This document shows, in pieces, positions 52,932 through 62,250 of a DNA stretch of 64,000 bases (within the stretch, counting starts at the first letter, position 1; every line of letters starts with the position of its first letter). The DNA lies in contig NZ_JANJTZ010000034.1 in the NCBI RefSeq assembly GCF_024710845.1, positions 36,878 through 100,877 of the forward strand, written 5' to 3'. The stretch is from Mesorhizobium sp. GTDB lineage: Bacteria > Pseudomonadota > Alphaproteobacteria > Rhizobiales > Rhizobiaceae. Position numbers and translations under genes: made by a program. A model generated the notes under the pieces. The model ran no database searches and was not told the origin of the DNA. It saw nothing but the letters and a program-made list of their open reading frames with translations.

Positions 52932-53717
52932 CTACAACGCTTCCGCGCCCTCCGGCACGCCTGAATCGATCGCCTCGGTCGTGGGTTTCGACGAACCCGC
53001 GCTGCCCGCGTTCGCGCCCAGGTACATGCTGTGCCGCACATGCACCGTCGTCGGGCCGCTGACGCGCGAGAACAGGTCGATGATGTCCTGGTTCATGAAG
53101 CGCACGCAGCCCGACGACGCGTTCTTGCCGATCGAGTTCCATTCCGGCGTGCCGTGCAGCCGGTACATCGTGTCCTGGCCGTTCTTGAACAGATAGAGCG
53201 CGCGCGCGCCGAGCGGGCTCTGCGGTCCGGGCGGCATGCCGTCGGCATATTTCGCCAGTTCCGGCTTGCGCTTGATCATCTCCGGCGGCGGCGTCCACAC
53301 CGGCCACGCCTTCTTGAACTGGATCGTGGCGCTGCCGGTCCATTCGAAGCCGGCCTTGCCGAGCGAGACGCCGTAGCGGATCGCCTTGCGGTTCTCGAGG
53401 ACGAAGTAGAGGTAGTGCGTCGACGTATCGACGACGATCGTGCCGGGCTTCTCGAAGGTCGGATCGATGACGACCTGGCGCACCAGGCGCTTGTTCAGCT
53501 TGTCGACAGGGATGGCCGGCAGCTGGTGGCCGCCGTCGACCAGCGCGGCATACATCCTGGCCGGGCTGGCCAATTCGGGAACCGACGTGTTCGACTTGCG
53601 CTCCTGCGCCAGCGCCTCGAATGCCGGCACACCCGACAGCCCGAGGCCAGCGACGCCCGCCGCCGAGCCGCCCAGAAATGCGCGCCGGTTCATGCGCCCG
53701 GAAAGAAGATCTGCCAT
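52932..53717 (-). CDS. L,D-transpeptidase (YkuD)
   Basis: A 261-residue exported enzyme that forms or modifies peptidoglycan cross-links or attaches proteins to peptidoglycan. The N-terminus MNRRAFLGGSAAGVAGLGL has a Tat-type twin-arginine signal. The YkuD domain (about 85-225) ends in the catalytic motif HGTPEWNSIGKNASSGCVRF with His188 and Cys204. The ATG at 53717 has GAGGGG upstream; the longer frame is unsupported. Convergent with the small hypothetical gene and upstream of a DUF421 gene. Confidence 0.92.
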   Translation of the reverse strand: MADLLSGRMNRRAFLGGSAAGVAGLGLSGVPAFEALAQERKSNTSVPELASPARMYAALVDGGHQLPAIPVDKLNKRLVRQVVIDPTFEKPGTIVVDTSTHYLYFVLENRKAIRYGVSLGKAGFEWTGSATIQFKKAWPVWTPPPEMIKRKPELAKYADGMPPGPQSPLGARALYLFKNGQDTMYRLHGTPEWNSIGKNASSGCVRFMNQDIIDLFSRVSGPTTVHVRHSMYLGANAGSAGSSKPTTEAIDSGVPEGAEAL

Positions 53718-53831
53718 TATTCCCCTCGACCCATCAAGCTTCGCCGCGCCTTCCGCACCGGCGACCTTCCGTTGCGATAACAGATTCCGAAATCGGCGGA
53801 AACAAGGCGTCGCGCGGCGCAATCGATGAAG

Positions 53832-54386
53832 CTAGTTCGCGGTCCTGAGCGGCGTGGTCGGGCGCGACTGACGGGCCTTTCCGTCCGGGTAGCGGAAGAC
53901 GCTCAGTTTGCCGTTGTTCTCGAAATAGGCCGCCTCGACCTCACCCACGTCCCGGATGCCCTCTACCCTCAAGAGCGCCAGCAGCTCGCGCAGGCTGAGC
54001 GAGCCGGAGCCGAGCCCCTCCTCGCGGATCCGCCCCTCCTCCACCACCAGCACCGGATCGCCTTCGACCACGCTCTCGACACGGCTGGAGCGGGCGAGAA
54101 GCGCGCCGGTCGCCCGGTGCAGCAGGATGACGACGGTGATGACCAGAATGCCCTGGAACAGCCCGACCTCGGGATAGAACATCGGATCGCCCGCCGCCGA
54201 GCCGACGGCGATGACGAGCACGAACTCGAACGGCCCGACCTGCCCGATCGCGTCATGGCCGACCATCCGGGCGAGGAAGATCGTGTAGAGATACATGACG
54301 AGCGTGCGGAAGACGATCTCGGCGTAGAACCACGGATCGGCCGTCTCTGCCTCGCCGAACAGGATGCGGATGATCTCGTCCTGCAT
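53832..54386 (-). CDS. DUF421 (YetF-like) membrane protein
   Basis: A 184-residue protein. Three transmembrane segments (FRTLVMYLYTIFLARMVG, PFEFVLVIAVGSAAGDPMF, LFQGILVITVVILLHRATG) are followed by a cytoplasmic DUF421 domain (VVEGDPVLVVEEGRIREEGLGSGSLSLRELLALLRVEGIRDVGEVEAAYFENNGKLSVF). It is full length for the family. YetF-type proteins are of unknown function, some linked to stress or sporulation. It lies about 60 bp downstream of an aldo/keto reductase on the same strand. Confidence 0.9.
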   Translation of the reverse strand: MQDEIIRILFGEAETADPWFYAEIVFRTLVMYLYTIFLARMVGHDAIGQVGPFEFVLVIAVGSAAGDPMFYPEVGLFQGILVITVVILLHRATGALLARSSRVESVVEGDPVLVVEEGRIREEGLGSGSLSLRELLALLRVEGIRDVGEVEAAYFENNGKLSVFRYPDGKARQSRPTTPLRTAN

Positions 54387-54446
54387 GAACCCCTCCTGCG
54401 CTCGATTGCCCGCAGGAACGCGGCCGCACGCCGGCGGTTCCGCCTG

Positions 54447-55268
54447 TCAGCTGAACGTGTCGGGGTCCGGCCCGGTGCGCAGGCCCGCGTCGAGCGATGC
54501 GATCACGGCCATGTCCGCCGCGTCGAGCTCGAAGTCGAACACGGCGATGTTCTCGCGGATGCGCGACGGGGTGACCGATTTTGGGATGGCGATGTTGCCG
54601 AGCTGGACGTGCCAGCGCAGGATCACCTGCGCCGGCGTGCGGCCGTGCTTGCTTGCGATCGCCACGATCTCGGGCCTGTTCACCGCGCCGCGCTGCAGCG
54701 GGCTCCAGGCTTCGGTCGCGATGCCGTGCTCGGCGTGAAAAGCGCGAAGCTCCGCCTGCTGCAGCGAAGGATGCAGCTCGATCTGGTTCACCGCCGGGCT
54801 GACGTCGGAATGGTCGAACAGCCGTTTCAGGTGCGGGATGTGGAAATTCGACACGCCGATCGAGCGCGCGCGGCCCTCGGCGTGCAGTTTCTCCAGCGCC
54901 TTCCAGGTCTCGAGATAGAGCCCGCGCGCCGCCGCGGGCCAGTGGATGAGATAGAGGTCGACATGATCGAGGCCGAGCTTGGCGACGCTGTTGTCGAACG
55001 CTTTGAGCGTGGCGTCGTAGCCCTGCGAATCGTTCCACACCTTGGTGGTGACGAACAGGCTGTCCCGCGCCGCGCCCGAGCGGCGGATCCCCTCGCCCAC
55101 CCCGCGCTCGTTGCCGTAGATCGCGGCCGTGTCGATGCTCGTGTAGCCGGCGCCGATCGCCGTCGCCACCACATCGGCGGCCTCCTCGCCCGCCACCTGC
55201 CAGACGCCAAGCCCGAGGACAGGCATCTCGGCGCCCGAGTTGAGCCGTCGGGTTGGGATGTCCGGCAT
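54447..55268 (-). CDS. Aldo/keto reductase (AKR, DkgA-like)
   Basis: A 273-residue NADPH-dependent reductase. The catalytic tetrad is visible: Asp46 and Tyr51 in SIDTAAIYGNE, Lys76 in VTTKVWND and His109 in YLIHWP. GVSNFHIPHLKRL, VNQIELHPSLQQ and AIPKSVTPSRIRENIAVFDFEL follow in order, as in 2,5-diketo-gluconate reductases. It reduces aldehydes or keto-acids; the natural substrate is unknown. The ATG at 55268 has AGGAGAA upstream; an upstream extension is unsupported. Confidence 0.94.
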   Translation of the reverse strand: MPDIPTRRLNSGAEMPVLGLGVWQVAGEEAADVVATAIGAGYTSIDTAAIYGNERGVGEGIRRSGAARDSLFVTTKVWNDSQGYDATLKAFDNSVAKLGLDHVDLYLIHWPAAARGLYLETWKALEKLHAEGRARSIGVSNFHIPHLKRLFDHSDVSPAVNQIELHPSLQQAELRAFHAEHGIATEAWSPLQRGAVNRPEIVAIASKHGRTPAQVILRWHVQLGNIAIPKSVTPSRIRENIAVFDFELDAADMAVIASLDAGLRTGPDPDTFS

Positions 55269-55305
55269 GGCAATTCTCCTACGCTTGCGGGCGGGCGTCG
55301 CCGCC

Positions 55306-55929
55306 TCAGCCTTCCCATTTCTCCAAGAAGTCCTCGACGGAGAGCTGCTGCATGTCCGGCACCGCCTCGAACAGTTTCTCGCGTGAGAAATCCCACCAGG
55401 CGAGCCTTTCCAGGCGCGCCGCGATCTCGTCAGGGAAGCGCCGGCGGATCGGCCTCGCCGGCGCACCGGCCACGATTGCAAAGGCCGCGATGTCGCGCGT
55501 GACCACCGCGTTGGCGCCTATCACCGCGCCGTTGCCGACCGAGACACCCGGCATGATCACCGCCCCGTGGCCGATCCAGACATCGTGGCCGATTGTGACC
55601 CGCTTGCCGGCCCGCCGCGCGCGGAACGCCTGGTCGACGCCGAGGAAACGAAAATACTCGTTCGGCCGGTAGCTGATCTTGTGCTGCGTCACCCGCTCGA
55701 TCGGGTGTTCCAGCGCGTTGATGCGGCTGTTGGCGGCAATCGAGCAGAACTTGCCGATGTCGGCGTAGATCGCCTCGGCATGTCGCTCGAAATAGGAGTA
55801 GTCGCCCAGCACGACGTCGCGCAGGATCACCCTTTCGCCCACCACCGCGTGCCGTCCCAGCCGGCAGCCCTTCAGCTCGGCCGTCGGATGGATGCGCGGT
55901 TCGTCTAAGAGGAAACGCTCGTCGGACAT
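55306..55929 (-). CDS. Hexapeptide-repeat acyltransferase (phosphonate-metabolism-type)
   Basis: A 207-residue left-handed beta-helix enzyme. Hexapeptide turns are seen in IHPTAELKGCRLGRHAVVGERVILRDVVLG, and the catalytic-type region is IGKFCSIAANSRINALEHPIERVTQHKISYRPNEYF, then VTIGHDVWIGHGAVIMPGVSVGNGAVIGANAVVTRDI and the C-terminal GAPARPIRRRF. The pattern is close to acetyltransferases associated with phosphonate metabolism and to VatD-type enzymes, but no phn genes are nearby, so the acceptor is unknown. The ATG at 55929 is chosen over one 12 codons upstream. Confidence 0.82.
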   Translation of the reverse strand: MSDERFLLDEPRIHPTAELKGCRLGRHAVVGERVILRDVVLGDYSYFERHAEAIYADIGKFCSIAANSRINALEHPIERVTQHKISYRPNEYFRFLGVDQAFRARRAGKRVTIGHDVWIGHGAVIMPGVSVGNGAVIGANAVVTRDIAAFAIVAGAPARPIRRRFPDEIAARLERLAWWDFSREKLFEAVPDMQQLSVEDFLEKWEG

Positions 55930-55966
55930 GGCCGAGCCAATACCCGCCCGCTGAGGCGCGGGCAAG

Positions 55967-56452
55967 TTACTGCGGCTTGCCGTTCGTCCAGGTGACCGTC
56001 TGGCCGTAGAGCGGCACGGTCGAGATCGCCATCTTGGCCGAGCCGTCCTGCACCTGACGCGAATGCGACAGATAGATCAGCGTGTCGTTGGTCTTGTCGT
56101 AGATGCGGTTGACCACGCGCTGCTTCCAGATCAGCGAGATGCCCTGGTTGAACACTTCCTCGCCGCCCTTGCCAAGATCGATGTCGCCGATGGTGATCGG
56201 CCCGGTCTGGCGGCAGGCGATGGAGGAGTCCGACGGGTCCTCGAACCAGTTGCCCTTCTGCAGCCGGTCGATCAGGCCGCGATCGAAATAGGACACGTGG
56301 CATGTGACGCCATCGACCTGAGGGTCCTTGAATGCTTCGACGATGATGTCGTTGCCGAGCCAGTCGACGCCGACCTCGCCCACCTCCTGCGCCAGCGCGG
56401 GCGATGCGGCGAGGCCGAGGAACAGAGCGGCGGCGGCGGCGAGACGGTGCAT
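55967..56452 (-). CDS. creA: CreA-family periplasmic protein
   Basis: A 161-residue protein with a signal peptide (HRLAAAAALFLGLAASPALAQ) and a mature CreA domain: VGEVGVDWLGNDIIVEAFKDPQVDGVTCHVSYF, then NWFEDPSDSSIACRQTGPI and EVFNQGISLIWKQRVVNRIYDKTNDTLIYLSHS. The two conserved cysteines (TCHV, ACRQ) probably form a disulfide. CreA is a conserved envelope protein of unknown function. The ATG at 56452 has AAGGAG 7 bases upstream. A cytochrome b561 gene precedes it on the same strand. Confidence 0.93.
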   Translation of the reverse strand: MHRLAAAAALFLGLAASPALAQEVGEVGVDWLGNDIIVEAFKDPQVDGVTCHVSYFDRGLIDRLQKGNWFEDPSDSSIACRQTGPITIGDIDLGKGGEEVFNQGISLIWKQRVVNRIYDKTNDTLIYLSHSRQVQDGSAKMAISTVPLYGQTVTWTNGKPQ

Positions 56453-56528
56453 GTCGGAACTCCTTGGACGACCGCGCAACAGGTGGGGAGGCCGGCCCCC
56501 ACATGCAATGTCCCCGATGCCGAATAGC

Positions 56529-57032
56529 CTACTTCTCGGGAATTGCCATTCGCGACATCACGTCCGTCTTCAGCACGAAGCGCTGGTAGAGAGCGCCGGC
56601 GATGTGAATGAGGACGAGAACGAACAGGAGGTTGGCGGCCAACCCGTGGATGGGCGCAGCCTGCTTCACGCCGCCGACCCATGCGGCGAGCCCGCCAAGC
56701 GGAATGGCGATCATCAGCGCGAAGAGCAGGATGTGGGTAGCATTGGCTACGAACTTCAGCGGCGCCGGCTCGTTTTCCGGGACGCGCGGCGCGCCACGGG
56801 TGACGCGGACGCCCAGGCGAAGCAGCGCGAGCAACAGGACCGACACGCCGACGACGGTATGGACGGTGACGCCCAGGTTCAGGTCTGCGGGGATGGCAAG
56901 CCCGTCGCGCACCGCTTCCCACGCACCTACCATCGGCTCATGGTAGAGAATCTGGACCGCGATCAGGAGCGCGATCACCCAGTGTAGCCCGATCTGAAGC
57001 GTGGAATAACCTTTGCGAACTGGGACGGCCAT
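56529..57032 (-). CDS. Cytochrome b561
   Basis: A 167-residue diheme membrane protein of the bacterial b561 type. It has four transmembrane helices with haem-ligand histidines (IGLHWVIALLIAVQIL, VTVHTVVGVSVLLLALL, ATHILLFALMIAIPLGGL, FVLVLIHIAGALYQRFV) and the C-terminal DVMSRM motif. It likely moves electrons between superoxide or other donors and the quinone pool. The ATG at 57032 has GGAG upstream. It is divergent from a small membrane-protein gene and the SCO1 gene. Confidence 0.92.
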   Translation of the reverse strand: MAVPVRKGYSTLQIGLHWVIALLIAVQILYHEPMVGAWEAVRDGLAIPADLNLGVTVHTVVGVSVLLLALLRLGVRVTRGAPRVPENEPAPLKFVANATHILLFALMIAIPLGGLAAWVGGVKQAAPIHGLAANLLFVLVLIHIAGALYQRFVLKTDVMSRMAIPEK

Positions 57033-57130
57033 GTCGATCTCCGCGGTTTCGATTGCAGAAGCTTCGCCGATCCGCAGCCGCATGCCAACGCGGCATCATG
57101 CCATTTGCGCGGACATCCGCGGGTCGCTAT

Positions 57131-57301
57131 ATGGTGCGGATGACCAGATTTTCAGGATCCGGAAAGGCGTTTCTCGTGCGCGCGGCGATTTCTGCCGTTG
57201 CGATCGGCGCGTTCTCGGGCGTCGCCTTCGCGGCGTGGGTCGAGAACGGCTCGGCCATGCTGATGTCGCTTGCCGCGTCCGGCCTCTCATGGTGCTTCTG
57301 A
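57131..57301 (+). CDS. Small membrane protein upstream of SCO1
   Basis: A 56-residue protein with a single hydrophobic segment, FLVRAAISAVAIGAFSGVAFAAWV, a short basic N-terminus and a C-terminal tail ending LAASGLSWCF. An ATG at 57140 is an alternative start; neither has a strong ribosome site. Length, hydrophobic profile and position 34 bp before the SCO1 gene suggest a real gene, perhaps co-transcribed. No family is recognised. Confidence 0.45.
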   Translation: MVRMTRFSGSGKAFLVRAAISAVAIGAFSGVAFAAWVENGSAMLMSLAASGLSWCF

Positions 57302-57335
57302 CACCGCACGTCCTTCCCAGTCTCAGGTGAATTCC

Positions 57336-57911
57336 ATGCGCGCGATCCTCTACGGGCTCCTCTTCCTGGTCGCCGTGGGCATCGGCTACGTCGCCTTCGA
57401 CTGGTATGCGAAGATGGGCTCGGGCGCCGTCTACGGCGATACGTTCGCGCTCGTCGACCAGAAGGGCCAGACGATCACCGAAAAAGAATTCCGGGCGCAG
57501 CCGTCGGCGGTGTTCTTCGGCTTCACGCACTGCCCGGAAATCTGCCCGACGACGCTCTTCGAACTCGATGGCTGGCTGACCCAACTCGGCCCCGACGGCG
57601 CGAACCTGCGTGTCTTTTTCGTCTCGGTCGACCCGGAGCGCGACACGCCGGAGATCATGGACCAGTATGTGAGCAACGTCTCGAAGCGCATCACCGGGGT
57701 GACCGGCGATCCGGCCAAGGTCGCGGCGATGGCCAAGTCGTTCAACATCTATTCGCGCAAGGTCGAAACCGGCGACGGCGAATACACGATGGACCACACC
57801 GCATCGGTGCTGCTGCTTGAAAAGGGCGGAGCGTTCGCCGGCACCATCGCCTACGGCGAGAACGCCCAGACGGCAATTGCCAAGCTCAAGCGGCTGGCGG
57901 CCGGATCCTGA
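57336..57911 (+). CDS. SCO1/SenC-family copper chaperone
   Basis: A 191-residue membrane-anchored thioredoxin-fold protein. An N-terminal transmembrane helix ([16 protein letters not shown]) precedes the Cu-binding CxxxC motif HCPEIC with Cys66 and Cys70; the third ligand His154 lies in [13 protein letters not shown] proteins deliver copper to the Cu-A site of cytochrome c oxidase or act as redox chaperones. No cox genes are adjacent. The ATG at 57336 has AGGTGA upstream. prmA follows after 2 bp. Confidence 0.94.
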   Translation: MRAILYGLLFLVAVGIGYVAFDWYAKMGSGAVYGDTFALVDQKGQTITEKEFRAQPSAVFFGFTHCPEICPTTLFELDGWLTQLGPDGANLRVFFVSVDPERDTPEIMDQYVSNVSKRITGVTGDPAKVAAMAKSFNIYSRKVETGDGEYTMDHTASVLLLEKGGAFAGTIAYGENAQTAIAKLKRLAAGS

Positions 57912-57913
57912 CC

Positions 57914-58786
57914 GTGGCCCAGCTTCGCTATCATCTGCGCGCCCCGAAGGCCGAGGCGGAACGCACCTTCGCGGTCCTCGAGGCCGCGCTTGAGGACGAG
58001 GCCTGGCCTCTTTCCATCTTCGAAGTCGACGAGAAAGCGGCGATCTTCGAGATTTCGGCCTATGTCGACGAGACCGAGGACGGCGTCGCCGAGCGCCTGT
58101 CCGCATTGGTTCCGGACGGCGCTTCGGTGCGGACATTCGACGTCGAAGCCGTTCCCGACATCGACTGGGTGACCAAGTCGCTCGAAGGGTTGAAGCCCGT
58201 GCGCGCCGGCCGTTTCCTGGTCCACGGCTCGCACGACCGCGTCAAGCGGCGCATTGGCGACATCGCGATCGAGATCGAAGCCGGCCTCGCCTTCGGCACC
58301 GGCCACCACGGCACGACGGCGGGCTGCCTTCACGTCCTGTCGGAAGTGGTGCGGCGCGAGCATCCGCGTAACGCGCTGGACCTCGGCACAGGCAGCGCCG
58401 TGCTGGCGATCGCGCTGGCGAAGATGGCGCATATTCCCGTGCTCGCCACCGACATCGATCCGGTCGCGACGGAAGTGGCAGACGAAAACGCCCGCATCAA
58501 CGGCGTGGCCTCATACTTGGCCTGCGTGACCGCGGTCGGCTTTCACCACCCGGCATTTGCCGCGGCCGGCCCGTTCGATCTCATCGTCGCCAACATCCTT
58601 GCTCGCCCGCTGATGCGGCTGGCGCCTGATATGGCGAGGCACCTCGCGCCCGGTGGGTCTCTGGTCCTGTCAGGCATCCTGGACAGCCAGCGCAACGCAG
58701 TCGTGGCAGCCTATGCCGGGCAGAGATTCCGCCATGTCCGCACCCTCCACCGGGAAGGTTGGGTCGCGATCCACCTAAAGCGGTAG
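57914..58786 (+). CDS. prmA: Ribosomal protein L11 methyltransferase
   Basis: A 290-residue SAM-dependent enzyme that trimethylates lysines and the N-terminus of L11. The substrate-binding N-domain precedes the core with [16 protein letters not shown], the SAM motif [37 protein letters not shown] and the catalytic [20 protein letters not shown]. The start is GTG at 57914, 2 bp after the SCO1 stop, implying translational coupling. Confidence 0.96.
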   Translation: MAQLRYHLRAPKAEAERTFAVLEAALEDEAWPLSIFEVDEKAAIFEISAYVDETEDGVAERLSALVPDGASVRTFDVEAVPDIDWVTKSLEGLKPVRAGRFLVHGSHDRVKRRIGDIAIEIEAGLAFGTGHHGTTAGCLHVLSEVVRREHPRNALDLGTGSAVLAIALAKMAHIPVLATDIDPVATEVADENARINGVASYLACVTAVGFHHPAFAAAGPFDLIVANILARPLMRLAPDMARHLAPGGSLVLSGILDSQRNAVVAAYAGQRFRHVRTLHREGWVAIHLKR

Positions 58787-58877
58787 CGCGGCAGTCCCGA
58801 CACAGAAAAGGCGGCCGTCTCCAGCCGCCCATTGCAAGCGCAGGTCTCCCCGCGCCTTCTTCCGGAACGATCCGAAA

Positions 58878-59063
58878 TCAGAACATGTACGGTGCGCGCG
58901 CACTGCGGCGCAGCACTTCGCGGCTGTAGCCGTTCTTCGCCAGCGTTTCGTCATCGAGCATCAGCAGCGCGCCGTTGACGTAGTGGTTGGCCTGACGCGC
59001 GCGCGCCTCGATCAACGAGTTCAGCGCGTTGCGGAAGAAGCCAGGCTTTGCGGTCTCGGTCAT
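58878..59063 (-). CDS. DUF1127-like small protein
   Basis: A 61-residue protein. Its short helical-Arg pattern fits the DUF1127 family, small basic proteins of rhizobia with roles in stress and sRNA-linked RNA metabolism: EARARQANHYVNGALLMLDDETLAKNGYSREVLRRS. The ATG is preceded by GGAGACCATC. It converges with prmA. The 223-bp gap to the aminopeptidase gene shows no clear regulatory element. Confidence 0.8.
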   Translation of the reverse strand: MTETAKPGFFRNALNSLIEARARQANHYVNGALLMLDDETLAKNGYSREVLRRSARAPYMF

Positions 59064-59286
59064 GATGGTCTCCTTTGGTAGGACTATCCATCCTCCACAT
59101 CACCAAAGGTAAGGATTGTTGCCCTGATTCACCACCGCTCATCTCGCATGTGCGATATGCATTTTTGCATGTGCGAAGAGAGTCTTGTGCAATGCAATAT
59201 TCACAATTCCTCCTGACGCTCGCTGCATTGCTTCGGTCGCTCCCGGCGGTTACCGTCGTGCCTCCCGCAAATCGGTGCAGAGCAGC

Positions 59287-61137
59287 ATGTTCCAGTATTT
59301 CGATGTCGCCTCGGATCCTTCGCAAGGGCCAGCCCGCGTCGCGCGCTTGCGCGAGTGGCTGGGCAAGCACGGCATCGACGGCTTCATCGTGCCGCGCGCC
59401 GACGAGCATCAGGGCGAATACGTGCCGGCGCGTGCCGAGCGCCTGCAATGGCTGACCGGGTTTACCGGTTCGGCGGGTGTCGCGATCGTCTTCTCCGACA
59501 GCGCGCAGATCTTCGTCGATGGCCGTTACACGCTGCAGGTGCGCCAGCAGGTCGACCTCTCGGTCTTCACGGTGCAGAGCCTGATCGACACGCCTCCGGC
59601 CAAATGGCTTGGAGACAACGCCGCTAAAGGCGCCCGGATCGGCTTCGACCCTTGGCTGCACACGATTTCCGAGGCGAAGGCGCTGAAGACGGCGCTCGAA
59701 AAACGCGGCGCCGAGCTTGTCGCTCTCCGCAACAACGCCGTTGACGAGATCTGGGACGATCAGCCGGGTCCACCGCTGGAAACGGTCGATATCCAGCCGT
59801 TCGACTATGCCGGCGAACTGGCGAAGGACAAGCTCGCCCGCATGGCTGAAAGCCTGCGCAAGGAAGGCGCGACCCATACCGTGCTCACCGATCCGTCCTC
59901 GCTCGCCTGGGCCTTCAACATCCGCGGGCGCGACGTGCCGCACACGCCGCTGGCGCTGGGCTTCGCGATCGTGGCGGCGGAGGGACCCCATCTTCTGTTC
60001 ATGGACAAGCGAAAGCTGCCCCGCCAGACGGAGGCCTATCTGACGCAGCTTGCCGACATCTGCCCGCCGTCGGCGCTCGACGAGCAGCTGCGCACTCTTG
60101 CCAAGGGTGGCGAGACGATCGGCCTCGACTTCGGCCTCGCGGCCGAAAAGCTCAGACTGATCGTCGAAGAGAACGGCGGAAAGGTCGTTTCCCTCCCCGA
60201 TCCGGCCCGCCTGCCCCGCGCCACCAAGAACGCGGCCGAACTCGCCGGCACCCGCAACGCGCATCGCCGCGACGGGGCCGCAGTGTCCCGCTTCGTCCAC
60301 TGGCTCGAAGCGCGGCCGCCGGGATCCGTGGACGAGATCGCCGCCGTGACCTCGCTGGAAAACTGTCGCGTCCAGACGGGCAATGAGTTGCAGATGCCGC
60401 TGCGCGACATCTCCTTCGACACCATTTCGGGCGCAGGCCCGAACGGCGCGGTCATCCACTACAGGGTGACGACCGCGACCAACAGGACGCTCGGCCCGGG
60501 CGAACTCTATCTCGTCGATTCAGGCGGCCAATATCAGGACGGCACGACCGACATCACCCGCACCCTGCCGGTCGGCGAACCCAGCGCGGAAATGCGCGAG
60601 CGCTACACGCTGGTGTTGAAAGGCCTGATCCAGATTTCGATGCTGCGCTTTCCGGTCGGCACGCGCGGCGCCGACATCGACGCCTTCGCCCGCGCCGCGC
60701 TCTGGAAGGCCGGCCTCGACTACGCGCACGGCACCGGCCACGGCGTCGGTTCGTTCCTGTCGGTTCACGAGGGACCCCAGCGCATCGCCAAAACCGGCAT
60801 GGAAAAGCTATTGCCGGGAATGATCCTCTCCAACGAGCCCGGCTACTACAAGGAAGGTGCCTACGGCATCCGCCTGGAGAACCTGATCGTCGTCACCGAG
60901 CCGGAGCCGATCGAGGGCGGCGATATCCCGATGCACCGGTTCGAGACGCTGACCCTGGTGCCCTTCGACAAGCGCATGATCGTCACCGCCATGCTGACGC
61001 GCGAGGAATTCGAGTGGCTGAACGCCTACCACGCGCGTGTTCGCCATGAAGTCGCTCCCCTCCTGACGGGTGAGGAACGCGCATGGCTCGAGGCGGCCAC
61101 GTCACCCTTCGAGGATCACCATCATCCGAGCAGGTAA
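59287..61137 (+). CDS. Aminopeptidase P family protein (Xaa-Pro)
   Basis: A 616-residue creatinase-fold metallopeptidase, the long form with three domains as in eukaryotic aminopeptidase P1. Two N-terminal creatinase-like domains precede a C-terminal pita-bread domain with metal ligands (LYLVDSGGQYQDGTTDITRT, GTGHGVGSFLSVHEGP, LSNEPGYYKEGAYGIRLENLI, and the final FETLTLVPFD). It removes N-terminal residues before proline, with Mn2+. The ATG at 59287 is chosen from domain homology; the longer frame is not supported. Its 3' end overlaps azlD by 16 bp on the other strand. Confidence 0.94.
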   Translation: MFQYFDVASDPSQGPARVARLREWLGKHGIDGFIVPRADEHQGEYVPARAERLQWLTGFTGSAGVAIVFSDSAQIFVDGRYTLQVRQQVDLSVFTVQSLIDTPPAKWLGDNAAKGARIGFDPWLHTISEAKALKTALEKRGAELVALRNNAVDEIWDDQPGPPLETVDIQPFDYAGELAKDKLARMAESLRKEGATHTVLTDPSSLAWAFNIRGRDVPHTPLALGFAIVAAEGPHLLFMDKRKLPRQTEAYLTQLADICPPSALDEQLRTLAKGGETIGLDFGLAAEKLRLIVEENGGKVVSLPDPARLPRATKNAAELAGTRNAHRRDGAAVSRFVHWLEARPPGSVDEIAAVTSLENCRVQTGNELQMPLRDISFDTISGAGPNGAVIHYRVTTATNRTLGPGELYLVDSGGQYQDGTTDITRTLPVGEPSAEMRERYTLVLKGLIQISMLRFPVGTRGADIDAFARAALWKAGLDYAHGTGHGVGSFLSVHEGPQRIAKTGMEKLLPGMILSNEPGYYKEGAYGIRLENLIVVTEPEPIEGGDIPMHRFETLTLVPFDKRMIVTAMLTREEFEWLNAYHARVRHEVAPLLTGEERAWLEAATSPFEDHHHPSR

Positions 61138-61418
61138 CGCAGCGCGATCAGCACGACCGCGCCGGCGACGAACATCGGCATGAAGCTGAAGCGCAGCGCG
61201 ACCAGCCCCGCCACGACCATCGCCGTGATCTCCGCCGGCCCGCCGCTGAACAGCGCCGGCGCAAACAGTGTGGTGAGAACCGCGGCCGGCACTGCGTTGA
61301 GCCCCGCCTCCACCCGCGGATGGATTCGCTCGAAGCGCGACAGCACGACATGGCCGCCGGCGCGCGCCAGATAGGTCATCGCGGCGCCCGCGAGGATGAT
61401 CCAGATAGCCTCGCTCAT
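61122..61418 (-). CDS. azlD: AzlD, branched-chain amino-acid exporter subunit
   Basis: A 98-residue protein with three or four transmembrane helices (IWIILAGAAMTYLARAGG, GLNAVPAAVLTTLFAPALF, AEITAMVVAGLVALRFSFMPM, FVAGAVVLIALRYLL). It is the small partner of AzlC in the LIV-E exporter family. The start overlaps the azlC stop by 4 bp (ATGA). Its 3' end overlaps the aminopeptidase P gene. Confidence 0.93.
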   Translation of the reverse strand: MSEAIWIILAGAAMTYLARAGGHVVLSRFERIHPRVEAGLNAVPAAVLTTLFAPALFSGGPAEITAMVVAGLVALRFSFMPMFVAGAVVLIALRYLLG

Positions 61419-62164
61419 GGTGCGATTCCCGCATCGTCGGGTTCCGGATCGGCCGGCGGATGCGGCTTTGCCAGCGCGGCCGCGAGCAGGATCCCGGTGG
61501 CCGCGCCGATCGAGACATGCCAGGGCGAACCGACGTAGCGGTAGGCGATCACCGCAGTGGTGCCGGAGGCGAGCACCACCGGAAGCCAGAGCGGACGCTT
61601 GCGAAAGCCCATGACGAGGCCGAGAAAGTAGATCGGCAGGAGAAAATCGAGCCCGAGCGCATGGGTATCGGGGATGAGCGCGCCGAATCCCGCGCCGGCC
61701 GTCGAGAGCAGGACCCAGGTGGCGTAGACCAGCGTCCCCATGCCCATGTACCAGGCGAAGCCGATCTCCTCATGCGCCTCGATCTTCCGTTCGCTCTCCG
61801 CGTAGATCGGATCGACCAGGAAGAAGAAGCCGACGGCCTTCTGCCAGGTGGGCCAGCTCGTGATGCGGCGGCCGACGGCGGCGGAATAGAGCACGTGGCG
61901 GAAATTGACGGCGAAGATCGACAAGACCACGATCCAGCCCGGGAGATGTTGCCCAAAGAGCTCCACGCCGACCATCTGCGACGCGCCGCCGAAGATCGTG
62001 ACGCTCATCAGGACGATCTCGAAAAACGGCAATCCCTGCTTGGCCGCGATCGCCCCGTAGAGGATCGCGAATGGTCCCGCGGCGACCGCCGCGGGGACGG
62101 CCATCCGGACCCCGGACCAGAACTGGCCGGATCTGCTTGGGGAAGAATAGGTCTCTACGGCCAT
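61415..62164 (-). CDS. azlC: AzlC, branched-chain amino-acid exporter
   Basis: A 249-residue inner-membrane protein of the LIV-E family with seven to eight helices: SGVRMAVPAAVAAGPFAILYGAIAAKQGLPFFEIVLMSVTIFGGASQMVGVEL, VVLSIFAVNFRHVLYSAAV, the GLVMGFRKRPLWLPVVLASG segment and others. With AzlD it exports branched-chain amino acids or analogues, fitting the ilv genes elsewhere in the window. The ATG at 62164 is followed by an ordinary start. No regulator is adjacent. Confidence 0.93.
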   Translation of the reverse strand: MAVETYSSPSRSGQFWSGVRMAVPAAVAAGPFAILYGAIAAKQGLPFFEIVLMSVTIFGGASQMVGVELFGQHLPGWIVVLSIFAVNFRHVLYSAAVGRRITSWPTWQKAVGFFFLVDPIYAESERKIEAHEEIGFAWYMGMGTLVYATWVLLSTAGAGFGALIPDTHALGLDFLLPIYFLGLVMGFRKRPLWLPVVLASGTTAVIAYRYVGSPWHVSIGAATGILLAAALAKPHPPADPEPDDAGIAP

Positions 62165-62250
62165 TGCGCGCCCGTTGTCGAGCCGGCCTTGTAGAGACGC
62201 CCTGCCGCGATGTCAGTTGAATTCGGTTGAGCCAGCGTTCAGCGCGACAG